DNA from: Hymenobacter sediminis | GTDB taxonomy: Bacteria > Bacteroidota > Bacteroidia > Cytophagales > Hymenobacteraceae | Length of the DNA stretch: 64,000 nucleotides | Assembly (NCBI RefSeq): GCF_003231285.1 | Contig: NZ_QKNS01000001.1 | Location: 496,001 to 560,000 of the forward strand | Direction of reading: 5' to 3' | Part shown: positions 35,262 to 44,518 of the stretch, one piece after another | How positions within the stretch are numbered: the stretch's first letter is position 1 | Layout of the letters: the number at the start of each line of letters is the position of its first letter | Translations under genes and position numbers: made by a program | Notes under the pieces: model-generated | Told to the model about the DNA's origin: nothing | Seen by the model: the letters and a program-made list of their open reading frames with translations, nothing else | The model's database searches: none

Positions 35262-36413
35262 CTACTCCGGCAGCCGGCGCACCAACAGTACTACTACCCC
35301 GCCCAGCAGCGCCATCAGCCCGAACGACCACTGCAGGCTAGCCGCCTCGGCAATAAAGCCCACTACCGGTGGCACCAGCAGAAACCCGAAGTAACCCACC
35401 GTAGAAACCGCCGCAATAGCCGAGCCGGAGCTGAGCGCTGCCGTGCGCCCCACCATGCCAAACACCATGGGTATCACGCACGACACGCCCAGCCCCACCA
35501 GCACAAATCCCAGCCCCGCCAGTAGCGGCACCGGAAACAGCGCAGCCAGCAGCAAGCCCGCCAGCAGCAGCACGCCGCTGTAGTGCAAAATAGGCTTCAC
35601 GCCGAAGCGGTTGGCCAGCGGGTCGCCACTGAAGCGCCCGGCCGTCATGGCTACCATGTACACCGTGAAGCCCAGAGCGGCGGTTTCCTTGGGCACCAGC
35701 ACGGCTTTTTGGAAGTAAATAGCGCTCCAATCGTACATAGTGCCCTCGCAGGCCATGGAGGCAAAGGCAATCAGACCGAACTTCAGCAGGGCTTTATCGG
35801 GCCAGCGGAAACCGCTGCGTTTGGCTTCGGGCGCGGGCGGCAGCACCAGGCTGTGACAGTAGTTGTAGAGCGCTACCCCAGTAAGCACCACCGCTACTGC
35901 GGCAAAGTGGGTGGAGGTAGGCACGCGCTGCCCAATCAGTAGGGTGCCCACAGCTGCGGCCGCGAAGCCCGCCACGCTCCACACCCCATGAAAGCTGGCA
36001 ATAATGGACTGCTCGTAGCGCGCCTGTACCCCCACCGACTGCGCATTCATGGAGATATTGAGCAGGTTGCGCGAGGAGCCAAAGCAAAACAGCAGCCCCA
36101 CCAGCTGCCAGGTGTGCTCCACCAGTCCCAACAAAGCCAGGGCCAGGTTATACAGAATGGCGCCCACCAGCATCACCTGCCGGCTGCTGAAGCGCTGCAA
36201 AAGCCACCCCGTGACGGGCAACGTGAGCATCAGGCCCGCCGGTAGGGCAAACAGCACCCCGCCCAGCTCGGCCTCGCTTAGGTGTAGCTGCTGCTGAATA
36301 GTGGGAATGCGCGAAGCCCAGGTGGAAAACCCAAACCCCGAGACAAAGAAAAACAGCGCAATGGCCCACCGCGCCTGTCGGGGCGTAACGTCTTCCTCTA
36401 CTACCTGTATCAT
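35262..36413 (-). CDS. MFS transporter, YbjJ-like
   Basis: A 383-residue, twelve-helix major facilitator. FFFVSGFGFSTWASRIPTIQQQLHLSEAELGGVLFALPAG at the start, the NISMNAQSVGVQARY loop with SIIASFHGVWSVAGFAAA, and ACEGTMYDWSAIYFQ are typical of the YbjJ/FucP-related subgroup. Substrate unknown. It stands alone, 200 bases from the LytTR regulator gene encoded on the same strand. Confidence 0.9.
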   Translation of the reverse strand: MIQVVEEDVTPRQARWAIALFFFVSGFGFSTWASRIPTIQQQLHLSEAELGGVLFALPAGLMLTLPVTGWLLQRFSSRQVMLVGAILYNLALALLGLVEHTWQLVGLLFCFGSSRNLLNISMNAQSVGVQARYEQSIIASFHGVWSVAGFAAAAVGTLLIGQRVPTSTHFAAVAVVLTGVALYNYCHSLVLPPAPEAKRSGFRWPDKALLKFGLIAFASMACEGTMYDWSAIYFQKAVLVPKETAALGFTVYMVAMTAGRFSGDPLANRFGVKPILHYSGVLLLAGLLLAALFPVPLLAGLGFVLVGLGVSCVIPMVFGMVGRTAALSSGSAIAAVSTVGYFGFLLVPPVVGFIAEAASLQWSFGLMALLGGVVVLLVRRLPE

Positions 36414-36613
36414 GTGTTGCTGCTACCCCTTGGTTTGGGCCAAAGCTACAACCGGCCCTGAACCTTCAGGCGCCAAAACGGCCGCAACTACGGGGAGCTA
36501 CGGCCGCCTAGTGGGGTAGGGTTATGTTGAGCTGACGGGGGTAGGGGCTGAGCTACGCTATAACTCACTGACCGACTTGAGACGAAAACGGGGGCGCTTG
36601 CTCCGTAATGCGG

Positions 36614-37318
36614 CTACTTCTTGAAAAAGGCCAGCAGGTCGGCTTTGTAGGAGTTGCCGATGGGAATTAGGGTAGCATCCAGCAGTTGCACTGTGTCGGG
36701 CTGCAGGAGCTTGATGTGGGCGGCGGCCACGATGAACGAGCGGTGCACGCGCAGGTAGCTGGGACCCAGAATTTCCACCATTTCCTTCATGGTTTGGTGG
36801 AGCAGGTAGGTTTTGGTGGCCGTCATCAGCTTCACGTAGTCCTTGCAGCCTTCCACATAAATAATGTCGCGGTGCGGGACTTTCAGCAGGCCCTGGCGCT
36901 CCTTCACCAGTAGGTATTTTTCCGCGGTTTCCTCGGCGGGCGGGGCCGGCTGCAGGGCGGGCAAGCGGCTGATGGCCTTCATGAACCGCTCGTAGGAAAA
37001 CGGCTTGAGCAGGTAGTCGAGCACATCCAGCTCGTAGCCTTCGTAGGCGTACTCGCGGTAGGCCGTGGTCAGGACGGTTTTGGGCGGCTGGCGCAGGTTG
37101 CGCAAGAAATCGAGGCCCGTCATCAGGGGCATTTCAATATCCAGAAACAGCAAATCCACCGGCTGCTGGGCCAAGTGCTCGTAGGCTTCCATGGCGTTGC
37201 GGCACTTGCCCGTGAGGGTGAGGCCGGGCGTCTGGCCGATAAACTGCGTGAGTACTTGGTGGGCCAGCGGCTCATCGTCCACAATCAGGCACCGGACCGG
37301 AGCAGGGGTAGTAGTCAT
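36614..37318 (-). CDS. LytTR response regulator
   Basis: A 234-residue regulator: receiver domain with VDDEP at the start, phosphorylation Asp in LLFLDIEMP and Lys in DYLLKPF, then a LytTR DNA-binding domain (RDIIYVEGCKDYVKLMTATKTYLLHQTMKEM, YLRVHRSFIVA). It lies 42 bases downstream of the sensor kinase gene and is surely its partner. Such pairs control envelope or metabolite genes; the target is not evident. Confidence 0.95.
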   Translation of the reverse strand: MTTTPAPVRCLIVDDEPLAHQVLTQFIGQTPGLTLTGKCRNAMEAYEHLAQQPVDLLFLDIEMPLMTGLDFLRNLRQPPKTVLTTAYREYAYEGYELDVLDYLLKPFSYERFMKAISRLPALQPAPPAEETAEKYLLVKERQGLLKVPHRDIIYVEGCKDYVKLMTATKTYLLHQTMKEMVEILGPSYLRVHRSFIVAAAHIKLLQPDTVQLLDATLIPIGNSYKADLLAFFKK

Positions 37319-37360
37319 CAGCGAAAGGAATAGGGGTAGGAAGATAGGTAGCGGGAAGTA

Positions 37361-38452
37361 TTACAGGGTAAGCGTCAGCTCGGCGCGGTAGCGGCCATTG
37401 TGCTCCATGAGGTGTAGCTCGTGGGCGCCGGGGTAGTAGAGCTGCAGGCGCTGCCGGATGTTGACCAGCCCGATGCCGCCGCTGCGTTTAGTGGCCGGAG
37501 TCGGCGCTTCGGGCAGCATGTCGTTTTCGATGCGGAAGTGCAGGCGGCCGGGCTGGCTGCTGAGGGTAGCCTGCACGCTGGCCTGGTCAGAGAAGTGGTG
37601 GCGGCCGTGCTTGAAGCTGTTTTCTACCAGGGGCAGCAGCAGTAGCGGAGGCACCTGCACCCCGGCCGTTGGGCCCTGGGTGGTGAGCTGAATCTGGGCG
37701 CCGGGGTACTTGCGTTGCTCCATCTCGAAGTAGTTTTCCAGAAACGCTACCTCCTCGGGCAGGCCAATGTACTCCTTGCCGCTGTCGTAGAGCACGTAGC
37801 GCATCAGCTCCGAGAGCAGCAGAATAAAGCGCGGCGTTTCCGGCGAGCCCGCCAGGCTTAGGCCGTAAATGCTGTTGAGCGTGTTAAACAGGAAGTGGGG
37901 CTGCAGCTGGCTTTTGAGCTGCTCCAGCTGCAGGGCCAAATGGTCCTTCTCTAGGTGGCGCCGCCGGTACTCATTCTCGAAGGCATAGCGCACAAAGGCC
38001 ACGCAGCTAAAGGCCAGCAAATCGGTGAACAGTAAACTGATGTAGGTGTTGCGTAAAGCCAGCACCTGAGCCGCCGCCTCGGCAAACCCCTGCTGGTAAA
38101 ACCCGCGCAGCAGGGGCGGACTTGCTACCCCCTGAAAGGCCCAGTGCGCGGCGGCCACATTCACCTTAATGCCCCACCACAAGTACAGCACTGAGGCTAC
38201 CCCCAGCAGTGCGTAGCGCCGGCGGCGTAGCAGCGTGGGCACCAGCCAACGGTAGTACGGGATGATGTAGAGGGTAGCCGCCAAGGCAAACAGGATTAGC
38301 TGCGGATAGGGAAAATTGGCCCCGCCAGTAGGCTGCACGGGCACGCTCTCCATGTACACGGCGTACTTGTACATGCCCACGTACAGGCCCCAAACCAAGA
38401 TTTCGAAGATGAGGGGGAAGCGGCTGGGCCGGTCGGGGGCGTTGTGTTGCAT
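37361..38452 (-). CDS. LytS-type sensor histidine kinase
   Basis: A 363-residue kinase with about four N-terminal membrane helices and no extracellular sensor domain, then a His_kinase domain with LKSQLQPHFLFNTLNSIYGLS (phosphorylated His), the N box LLLLPLVENSFKHG and the G box GGIGLVNIRQRLQLYY. It is the first gene of a two-gene operon with the LytTR regulator. Confidence 0.94.
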   Translation of the reverse strand: MQHNAPDRPSRFPLIFEILVWGLYVGMYKYAVYMESVPVQPTGGANFPYPQLILFALAATLYIIPYYRWLVPTLLRRRRYALLGVASVLYLWWGIKVNVAAAHWAFQGVASPPLLRGFYQQGFAEAAAQVLALRNTYISLLFTDLLAFSCVAFVRYAFENEYRRRHLEKDHLALQLEQLKSQLQPHFLFNTLNSIYGLSLAGSPETPRFILLLSELMRYVLYDSGKEYIGLPEEVAFLENYFEMEQRKYPGAQIQLTTQGPTAGVQVPPLLLLPLVENSFKHGRHHFSDQASVQATLSSQPGRLHFRIENDMLPEAPTPATKRSGGIGLVNIRQRLQLYYPGAHELHLMEHNGRYRAELTLTL

Positions 38453-38678
38453 GGGGGCAAGTTGGCAGATTTCCCGGCGGGCTGGTGCTCCGGCCAGCGG
38501 CTATTTCGACTAAGCGGGGTGTTTTTTCGACCAAAAAACGGGGCCTCCGGTTTGGTCGGATGCGGGGCGGGCTTGGTCTAATAAAGCTTCATTCCAGCTT
38601 CTGAGGGCCATTCCTTTGTGTCGTTGCCAGTCGCTGAACGGCCGGCTTTCCTCTGACACTCCCTACCCCCTCTTTCCC

Positions 38679-40013
38679 ATGAAAACCTTCTTCCGCTCCC
38701 TGCTCGCCTCGGCCCTGTTCACCACTGCTACCCTCACGGTCCAGGCCCAACCCAGCGCCCCCGCTACTGCCGCTGCCGATACGGCTCGCATCACGCTGGA
38801 CCCTCGCCTGATCAACCCTGTGAGTATGCAGAGCTTCGAGGCCTTCCGCACCGCCGTGCAGCCCCTGGTAAAGCAGATGGCCGGCAAAAAGGTGGTGGCC
38901 ATGGGGGAAGGCACCCACGGTACTGCGGAGTTCTACAAGCTGCGGTTCTGGCTGACGCGCATCCTGATGGAAGAGTACGGCTTCGACCGCCTGGCCCTAG
39001 AAAACACCTACGGCGACACCTACCTGCTCAACCAGGCCCTGCAGCAGCGCACCACCGCTACCGACCTCAAACCCCTGATGCAGAAACACCTGATCAGTAT
39101 GTGGCAAAACCGAGAGATGGAGGAGCTGCTCACCTGGATGCAAGCCCGCAACCGCACCCAGCGCCGCCAAGTTGAGCTCACAGGCATCGACATCATGTTT
39201 GCCACCGCCGACGCGCAGCTGCTGCTGCAGGGCCTAGCCAAGGCGAAAAACCCCGAAGTGCAGACCGCGGTAGTGCAACTCCTGAAAAGCGCCCAGTACA
39301 ACGATAACTATTACTATAAGATGAGCGACAAGACGTTCAAGCGCAACCGCGCCGAGTGGCTCAGCAGCGGCTACGCGGGCTACCTGGCCGCCGAGAAGCT
39401 AGTGCAGCTCCTGCCCACTACCAAGCTCCCCCGCAAGCAGCGGGAAGTGCTGGCCGGCGCCGCCAAAAACGCCCACCTGGGCTTCGATGTCTTCTACCAG
39501 TACGAGAAATTCAAGCGCAACTCCTCCCGCGACAGCGCCTTTGCCGAAATGACCAAGTTCATTGCCAGCGGCAACCACAAAGTGATTATCTGGGCCCACG
39601 ACGCCCACGTGGGCCGCACTGTGGCCGCTGCCGACGACCGCAGCAACGGCGGCGGTACCGGCGACTACATTGAGCGCATGTTCCCCGGCCAATATTTCGT
39701 GCTGGCTACGGCTACCGGCGCCGGTACCTTCGCGGCCACCAAGGATGTGTTCATTTCTCCGGCCAGCCTTATGGGGTCCTACCCTCTCTCGGCGCCCAAA
39801 GCTGGCTCCTGGGAAGCCGCTATGAGCCAGGTGAGCAGCCCGCTCTTCTTCTTCGATACCCACCAGCTGGGAGCCCAGGACCTGAAACGCCCGCACCGCT
39901 TAGTGGGCCAAACAGTTGGAGGCGAGGACTACTACGCCGACACCCAACTCGGAGTCACCTACGATGCCATGCTCTTCGTGCGCCAGGGCACGGCTGCTAC
40001 CCCGCTGCGCTAA
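38679..40013 (+). CDS. Erythromycin-esterase family protein, exported
   Basis: A 444-residue protein with signal peptide (LLASALFTTATLTVQAQ) starting at ATG 38679. VVAMGEGTHGTAEFYKLRFWLTRILMEEYGFDRLALEN carries the family GEGTHG and Glu residues; VELTGIDIMFATADAQ, VIIWAHDAHVG and FDTHQLG follow. Members are mostly uncharacterised hydrolases; only the plasmid-borne Ere enzymes are proven macrolide esterases, so resistance is not implied. Export differs from the cytoplasmic Ere proteins. Confidence 0.88.
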   Translation: MKTFFRSLLASALFTTATLTVQAQPSAPATAAADTARITLDPRLINPVSMQSFEAFRTAVQPLVKQMAGKKVVAMGEGTHGTAEFYKLRFWLTRILMEEYGFDRLALENTYGDTYLLNQALQQRTTATDLKPLMQKHLISMWQNREMEELLTWMQARNRTQRRQVELTGIDIMFATADAQLLLQGLAKAKNPEVQTAVVQLLKSAQYNDNYYYKMSDKTFKRNRAEWLSSGYAGYLAAEKLVQLLPTTKLPRKQREVLAGAAKNAHLGFDVFYQYEKFKRNSSRDSAFAEMTKFIASGNHKVIIWAHDAHVGRTVAAADDRSNGGGTGDYIERMFPGQYFVLATATGAGTFAATKDVFISPASLMGSYPLSAPKAGSWEAAMSQVSSPLFFFDTHQLGAQDLKRPHRLVGQTVGGEDYYADTQLGVTYDAMLFVRQGTAATPLR

Positions 40014-40068
40014 GCCAACCTCTTATTTAGGTGTCCTATCGAAGTGCTTTATTCTTCGTGAATCATAC

Positions 40069-40102
40069 AAGCGGCGTCAGCTTCCGGGAGCTGACGCCGC
40101 TT
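40069..40102. terminator. Hairpin terminator
   Basis: AAGCGGCGTCAGCT, 6-base loop, AGCTGACGCCGCTT, between convergent genes, 55 bases after the esterase-family stop. Confidence 0.75.
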
Positions 40103-40129
40103 ACTTTATAGGTATGTAGCCTGTTACTC

Positions 40130-40792
40130 TTACTTCGTTACCCGCGGCTTGCCTTTGTAGTGAATGTCGCTGGAGCCGCTGGTGCGCGACGATAGTTCCT
40201 CGCTGACGGCCACATAGGCATCGGAGGCGCCGCTGGCTTCTACGGCGGCGGTGCGGCTCTGCAGGTTGTAGGCTTGGTAGTCGCTGCTGCCGCTGATATG
40301 CACCTGCTGGCGCTCTACACGGCCGGTCAGACGCACGTCGCTGGCTCCGGAGGCATGGGCGGTCAGGCTCTTAGCGTTCAGGGCCATTGTTACATCCGAA
40401 GCACCGCTGGCCCGGATAGTGAAGGCATCAGCCGTGAAGGGCGTGTCGCTTTTCACGTCGGAAGCTCCGCTTACCTCCAAGCCCGTGAGGGTAGGGCAGG
40501 TGATGTACACATTCACTTTCTCATTGCCCCAGGACAGCATGGAGCCCTTCTCACGGTAGATGGCCAGGGTATTGCCTTGCACTTCGGTTTTGACGCGTGC
40601 CAGCACGTCGGCCGGAGCATCGACCTTCACTTCGGTAGTGGCGCCCTGCTTCAGGAACAGATTGATAGCCCCGCTGGCTTTTATAGTCTGAAAAGAGCTA
40701 ACCGTGCGGGTTTGCTGAGCGGCGGCGGTTAGGGCGCTGGCCCCCAGGATGGCGGCCGTAGCTAGGGTCCGGAAGAAAGTAGTCGTTTCCAT
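40130..40792 (-). CDS. GIN-domain (DUF2807) secreted protein
   Basis: A 220-residue beta-helical protein with a signal peptide ending near TAAAQQ. The repeated unit (V/A)SGASDV recurs (LEVSGASDVKS, IRASGASDVTM, AHASGASDVRL, HISGSSDYQA, VEASGASDAYV, RTSGSSDIHY), the hallmark of the head GIN domain found in Bacteroidota. Surface or periplasmic location; function unknown. The ATG at 40792 is chosen for the signal. It is divergent from the lipoprotein at 41029. Confidence 0.92.
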   Translation of the reverse strand: METTTFFRTLATAAILGASALTAAAQQTRTVSSFQTIKASGAINLFLKQGATTEVKVDAPADVLARVKTEVQGNTLAIYREKGSMLSWGNEKVNVYITCPTLTGLEVSGASDVKSDTPFTADAFTIRASGASDVTMALNAKSLTAHASGASDVRLTGRVERQQVHISGSSDYQAYNLQSRTAAVEASGASDAYVAVSEELSSRTSGSSDIHYKGKPRVTK

Positions 40793-41028
40793 GGCTTGTG
40801 GGGTTAAGGTGAAGAAAGAGGGTAGGCAGCAGGTCAGATGCAGAGCCAGCCCAAACCGTTGCCCAGGCTTCTGCTTTTCTCTCAATATCAGAAATATACT
40901 GATCTGCTACCCCGTTCTGGCGCACCAACTTGCCCGTAACGGGCCGGAAACATCGGGACGCTGGGCTGCGTAAGCGCCACCATCCCCGGGTACCACTGGG
41001 GTATTTCTCTGACCGAACTCTCTCCATC

Positions 41029-41688
41029 ATGAATAAGTCCTTGCTCTTACTCTCGGCGGCCTCCACCTTGGCCGTTGCTGCCTGCAATCAGGATCAGAAG
41101 GCTGCTACCGAGGCCGCCACCACACCTTCAGCCGATACGGCCGTAGTCGTGAACGACGCCAGCATGGCCAACGCCGATGCTACCTCCGACACACTGGCCT
41201 ACCGCTCTGATGCTGATGAAGTGGTAAACCGCATCACCAACGACCTGGAGCTGACCGACACCACCACTGTGAGCCGCATCGGCCAGACGTACTATAGCCG
41301 GGGCCGCCGCCTCAACCAGGTAAACAGCCGCTACACCACCGATACCACGGGCCGCTATGCTGCCCTACGTTCCGTGAATGACGAGACGGACCGTTCCGTG
41401 AAAACCATCGTGACGGAGCCGCAATACAATACCTACACCGCCAACCGCGGCTCGTACTACGAAGGCACCCCCTACACGGTAGTGGTGGTGCGTGAGCCCG
41501 CCCGCCCGGCCCGCCGTGGCCCGGCCGTGGTGAAATACGAGAAAAAGAAAAACGGCGAACTGAAAATCGTGTACGCCAACGGCAAAGTCGTGAAGCGCGA
41601 CAAGGACGGCGACACCAAAGTAGAATACCCCAACGGCACCAAAGTAAAGCGCGACGCCGATGATGGGGAAGTAAAAGTAAAGCGCTAA
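41029..41688 (+). CDS. Lipoprotein with C-terminal charged repeats
   Basis: A 219-residue protein; the ATG at 41029 gives a lipoprotein signal with AVAAC. The middle is Thr/Ser/Asp-rich, and includes YSRGRRLNQVNSRY and a TVVVVREP strand. The last 45 residues contain two near-copies of a short hairpin unit, KIVYANGKVVKRDKDGD and KVEYPNGTKVKRDADDG, giving a strongly charged surface tip reminiscent of YxNG beta-hairpin repeats. Probably anchored in the outer membrane. Function unknown. Confidence 0.78.
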   Translation: MNKSLLLLSAASTLAVAACNQDQKAATEAATTPSADTAVVVNDASMANADATSDTLAYRSDADEVVNRITNDLELTDTTTVSRIGQTYYSRGRRLNQVNSRYTTDTTGRYAALRSVNDETDRSVKTIVTEPQYNTYTANRGSYYEGTPYTVVVVREPARPARRGPAVVKYEKKKNGELKIVYANGKVVKRDKDGDTKVEYPNGTKVKRDADDGEVKVKR

Positions 41689-41707
41689 GCGCCTACCCCT
41701 TTGCACG

Positions 41708-41747
41708 CAAAAAAGCCCGCTTCCTGAACCGGAAGCGGGCTTTTTTG
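41708..41747. terminator. Bidirectional terminator
   Basis: CAAAAAAGCCCGCTTCC, 6-base loop, complementary arm with T6, 19 bases after one stop and 16 before the opposing one. Confidence 0.88.
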
Positions 41748-41763
41748 TGGCAGATGATGAGGA

Positions 41764-42891
41764 TTACTTCTTGATGCCGTACTGGCGCAGCTCCTCGTCG
41801 ATGCGGTGGTTCCAACGTTCCTGGGCCAGGGGGCTGCCGTGGGTTTCGGCATCGTATTGTTCCTGCAGGTGGTTCATCTCAGTAAACGACTTCAGGTACT
41901 GCAACTGCAGAATGCTATTGTAGTCTTCCACCGTTAGGCTGTCGGGGGTGGCTTTGCGGCGAAACCGTTCGGCCACCAGCCGCACGATGTCGAAGTGGCG
42001 CTGCTCGTGGTTGAGGTGCTCGGCGGTTTGTTGGCCAGGATCAACCCAGGATGAGCTGCGCACTACAAAAACCTTCATAATCATCTCCAGTTCCACTACC
42101 CCGTTTACTACGCGGGGGCGGCCCTGGTAAGCAAAGCTGGGGAACACGGCCGCCGCGTAGCGGCCCCCTTTAGGCCGGGGCTGACCCGTAAAATCAGACC
42201 ACACCAAGGGCCGGGCCGGGTCGTAGAATACTGTGTCAGCTTCGGTTTGAGCGGTATGGTAGCGGAAGGTGGGGTGCACGGCCGTAGCCAAGCGCACATC
42301 GTGGGCAGCCGCCCGCGCCAGCCAGGTATTAAAGTACGTAAGCCCGCCCAGCAACGCCTGCCGAAGCGTGGGCTCTACTACGGCGCGGTTGGCGAGGGGG
42401 CGCAGGTAGCGGGCCCCGCCGCGATACTCGGTAAGGGTGATTGTGCGGCCTTCCGTATTCACCCAGTCGAAAGCCAGCTGCACCGTAATCTGGCCGGCCG
42501 CCTGACCGTTTGCGGCGGCCGTTTCCTGCACCCGACACTCGCGCACCCGCATGGTTACGCCGTAGCGAGCCGGCCGGGCCGGCAAAGTGCGCGTCACAAA
42601 CTGGCGCAGAGCAGCCTCAGTACCGCCCTGCAGCTCCACCGCCCGCGCAACGTTGGCCGCAGCCGGAGGGGTAGGCAGCAGCCACGCTACGGCCGGGCGG
42701 CCGGGCCGCTCATCGCGCACTTGCTTAATGGTAAATAGGTTGGAGGTAAAAGCAGGGGTAGCAGGCTGTAGGATAAGGGGTTGTTCAGCTGCAGGCCGTC
42801 CGGCTGCCATCAGCAGTCCGGAGAGCAACAGCCCCCACCAGAATCCCCAGCTAGCCCGGCGGAAATACAAGGCTTTCATCATAGCAGACAT
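41764..42891 (-). CDS. Secreted DUF922-like putative zinc protease
   Basis: A 375-residue protein with an N-terminal hydrophobic segment (GLLLSGLLMAAG). The C-terminal part has LVWSDFTGQP, then VVRSSSWV and the zinc motif HLNHEQRHFDIVRLVAERF (HExxHFD), as in DUF922, a family predicted to be secreted metalloproteases. The N-terminal 190 residues are an unrelated domain without a recognised family. Start may be 42891, 42882 or 42879; all keep the signal. Confidence 0.78.
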   Translation of the reverse strand: MSAMMKALYFRRASWGFWWGLLLSGLLMAAGRPAAEQPLILQPATPAFTSNLFTIKQVRDERPGRPAVAWLLPTPPAAANVARAVELQGGTEAALRQFVTRTLPARPARYGVTMRVRECRVQETAAANGQAAGQITVQLAFDWVNTEGRTITLTEYRGGARYLRPLANRAVVEPTLRQALLGGLTYFNTWLARAAAHDVRLATAVHPTFRYHTAQTEADTVFYDPARPLVWSDFTGQPRPKGGRYAAAVFPSFAYQGRPRVVNGVVELEMIMKVFVVRSSSWVDPGQQTAEHLNHEQRHFDIVRLVAERFRRKATPDSLTVEDYNSILQLQYLKSFTEMNHLQEQYDAETHGSPLAQERWNHRIDEELRQYGIKK

Positions 42892-43053
42892 TCATCTGCC
42901 AGACATTTCCTACCCCTTGCCCGTTCCCGGATGTGAGATAGTGGGATGGTGAAATAATGACTTTGTCGTCCGGCTGGCCTAAAGACCCATTAGGTCTATT
43001 CGTCGGAACCAGTAGAGCATCCAACACAGCATTTCACCGTCTCGCTATCTAAC

Positions 43054-43923
43054 CTATTTTCCCATGCGTTGGCGGCGGTACTCAGTGGGGCTTTGGCCGG
43101 TGTATTTGCGGAAGGTTTTGTTGAAGTGGGAGAGGTTGTTGAAGCCGCAGGCGTAGCACACTTCCGTTACGGCCAGGTCATCGTCGAGCAGCAGGCGGCA
43201 GGCTTGGCCTACGCGGTATTCCTGCAGGAAATCGGTGAGGGTGTGGCGGGTCATCTTCTTGAAGTAGCGGCAGAAAGCCGGCACCGAAAGGTGGGCCACA
43301 TCGGCTACCTCTTGCACTGAGAGGCTAGCGCGCTGGTAGTGTTGCTCCACAAACTGATACACCCGGCTCAGGCGCTGCTGCTCCTTACCGCTTAGGCCTT
43401 GGCCACCGGCTCCGGCATGCAGAGGTAGGCAGTCGTTAGAAGGGGCTTGAGCCAGCTGCTGCAGCACCTGCAGCAACAGCAACAGGCGCATAAAGGGTGG
43501 TGCATTAAGCAGCTGGCGCAGCACAGGCCCAACCGCGGTGCGGGTACTACCCCCAAACGAAAGCCCTTCGTGGGAGCGGGCCAGCAGTTGTCGGATAGCC
43601 GCCATTTCAGGCTTATCCCAAAAATCGGTACCCAGAAAGTCGCCGCGCAGCTGCACCACAATTTCCTCGAACGGCGTGCCCGCTGGGTGGCCGTAGCTGA
43701 AGGTAAGGTGGGGCAAATCGGGGCCAATAAGCACCAGTTCTCCGTCCTCAAACCGGGAAATGTGTTGCCCAATATGGCGCCGGCCATGCCCTTGGGGGAT
43801 ATAAACCAGTTCGTACTCAGGGTGGTAGTGCCAGAGCAGCTCGGCCTTGCCTACTTCGGTGTAGTGCAGCAAGGTAAAAGAGCTGTCAACGGTTGGATGA
43901 ATGGGTTCAAACTGTAACTTCAC
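43054..43923 (-). CDS. AraC-family transcriptional regulator
   Basis: A 289-residue regulator: N-terminal cupin-like sensor (LLWHYHPEYELVYIPQGHGRRHIGQHISRFEDGELVLIGPDLPH) that may bind a sugar or similar ligand, and a C-terminal pair of helix-turn-helices (LSVQEVADVAHLSVPAFCRYFKKMTRHTLTDFLQEYRV ... VTEVCYACGFNNLSHFNKTFRKYTGQSPTEYRR). Usually such regulators control neighbouring transport or glycoside genes, but none is adjacent here. The 190 bases upstream contain several TTAATG repeats that may be operator sites. Confidence 0.93.
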   Translation of the reverse strand: MKLQFEPIHPTVDSSFTLLHYTEVGKAELLWHYHPEYELVYIPQGHGRRHIGQHISRFEDGELVLIGPDLPHLTFSYGHPAGTPFEEIVVQLRGDFLGTDFWDKPEMAAIRQLLARSHEGLSFGGSTRTAVGPVLRQLLNAPPFMRLLLLLQVLQQLAQAPSNDCLPLHAGAGGQGLSGKEQQRLSRVYQFVEQHYQRASLSVQEVADVAHLSVPAFCRYFKKMTRHTLTDFLQEYRVGQACRLLLDDDLAVTEVCYACGFNNLSHFNKTFRKYTGQSPTEYRRQRMGK

Positions 43924-44115
43924 GGCGGAATGGTGCTCTAGTGGCTGGGTGGTAATGTAAAATTAATGCACTTAGTCAACATAGCATCAAAAGGCGTTAA
44001 TGAAGCAGTAGCTTCATGCGGAATTTAATGCTGAAATTGCATTACCAAGTTTCGCGGCGATAAATAAAAACGCCGCCAGCGCATAATAAAGCGTGGTTAG
44101 AAAATAAATTGGCAG

Positions 44116-44123
44116 TAATTTTG
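44116..44123 (+). promoter_or_regulatory. -7 box TAATTTTG upstream of a non-coding unit
   Basis: TAATTTTG matches TAnnTTTG, with TTAG about 20 bases upstream in the -33 position. No open frame of note follows on this strand before the terminator at 44425. Confidence 0.35.
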
Positions 44124-44425
44124 TGACTTGCTTAAGCCAAGGCTATAAGCATAATTATCCCTGCGGAGTTTAGCGTAGGGCCTGTAGCCCGGCAGGGGCG
44201 CAGGACTAATCATCTGAAATTCAAGCTGCTTGGATTATATGTGCCTAGCAGTGGAAAAATAAAGCTGGAGCGTAGGCCCCAGCCCGCAAGCGACCCTCGG
44301 GTCCGGCGGCACAGACATCCAGCGGCTTTGGGTGGGAATTTTAGCCGCTGGCCGTTTCCCAGGCACCTTTGGAGCCCGGTAAACGCAAAAAGAGGTTGAG
44401 GCTGTGGGAGCTTCAGCCTCTTTTT
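44124..44425 (+). ncRNA. Candidate structured RNA, about 300 nt
   Basis: Between the AraC gene and the TPR gene lies a unit with a -7 box at one end, a strong terminator at the other and no coding frame. It can fold into CCCTGC...GCAGGG with an inner GGGC/GCCC (about 44160-44200), GACCC-TC-GGGTC (44292-44303) and CCAGCGGCT...AGCCGCTGG (44319-44351), then the terminator. I do not recognise tmRNA, RNase P, SRP or a known riboswitch in it. It could instead be a long leader or a pseudogene. Confidence 0.4.
44387..44425 (+). terminator. Terminator with T8 run
   Basis: AAAAAGAGGTTGAGGCT, GTGGG loop, AGCTTCAGCCTC followed by eight T. It stands about 90 bases before the next gene start, so it must end a transcript that begins upstream of it. 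Confidence 0.85.
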
Positions 44426-44492
44426 TTTGCTTATGCACGTATGAGGTTGCCGGAAGCGGCCACTCAGCACTACGGGTCCGGTCTTTTTCCTA

Positions 44493-44500
44493 TACTTTAG
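44493..44500 (+). promoter_or_regulatory. -7-like box TACTTTAG
   Basis: TACTTTAG differs from TAnnTTTG at one position and ends 18 bases before the ATG at 44519, similar spacing to the other predicted promoters here. Confidence 0.35.
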
Positions 44501-44518
44501 GATTCCAAGTTGTCCTTT

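Noticed and set aside
38679..40013. Macrolide resistance from the erythromycin-esterase family gene
   Set aside because: The exported form and divergence from Ere enzymes make this unsupported; the family is mostly of unknown activity.
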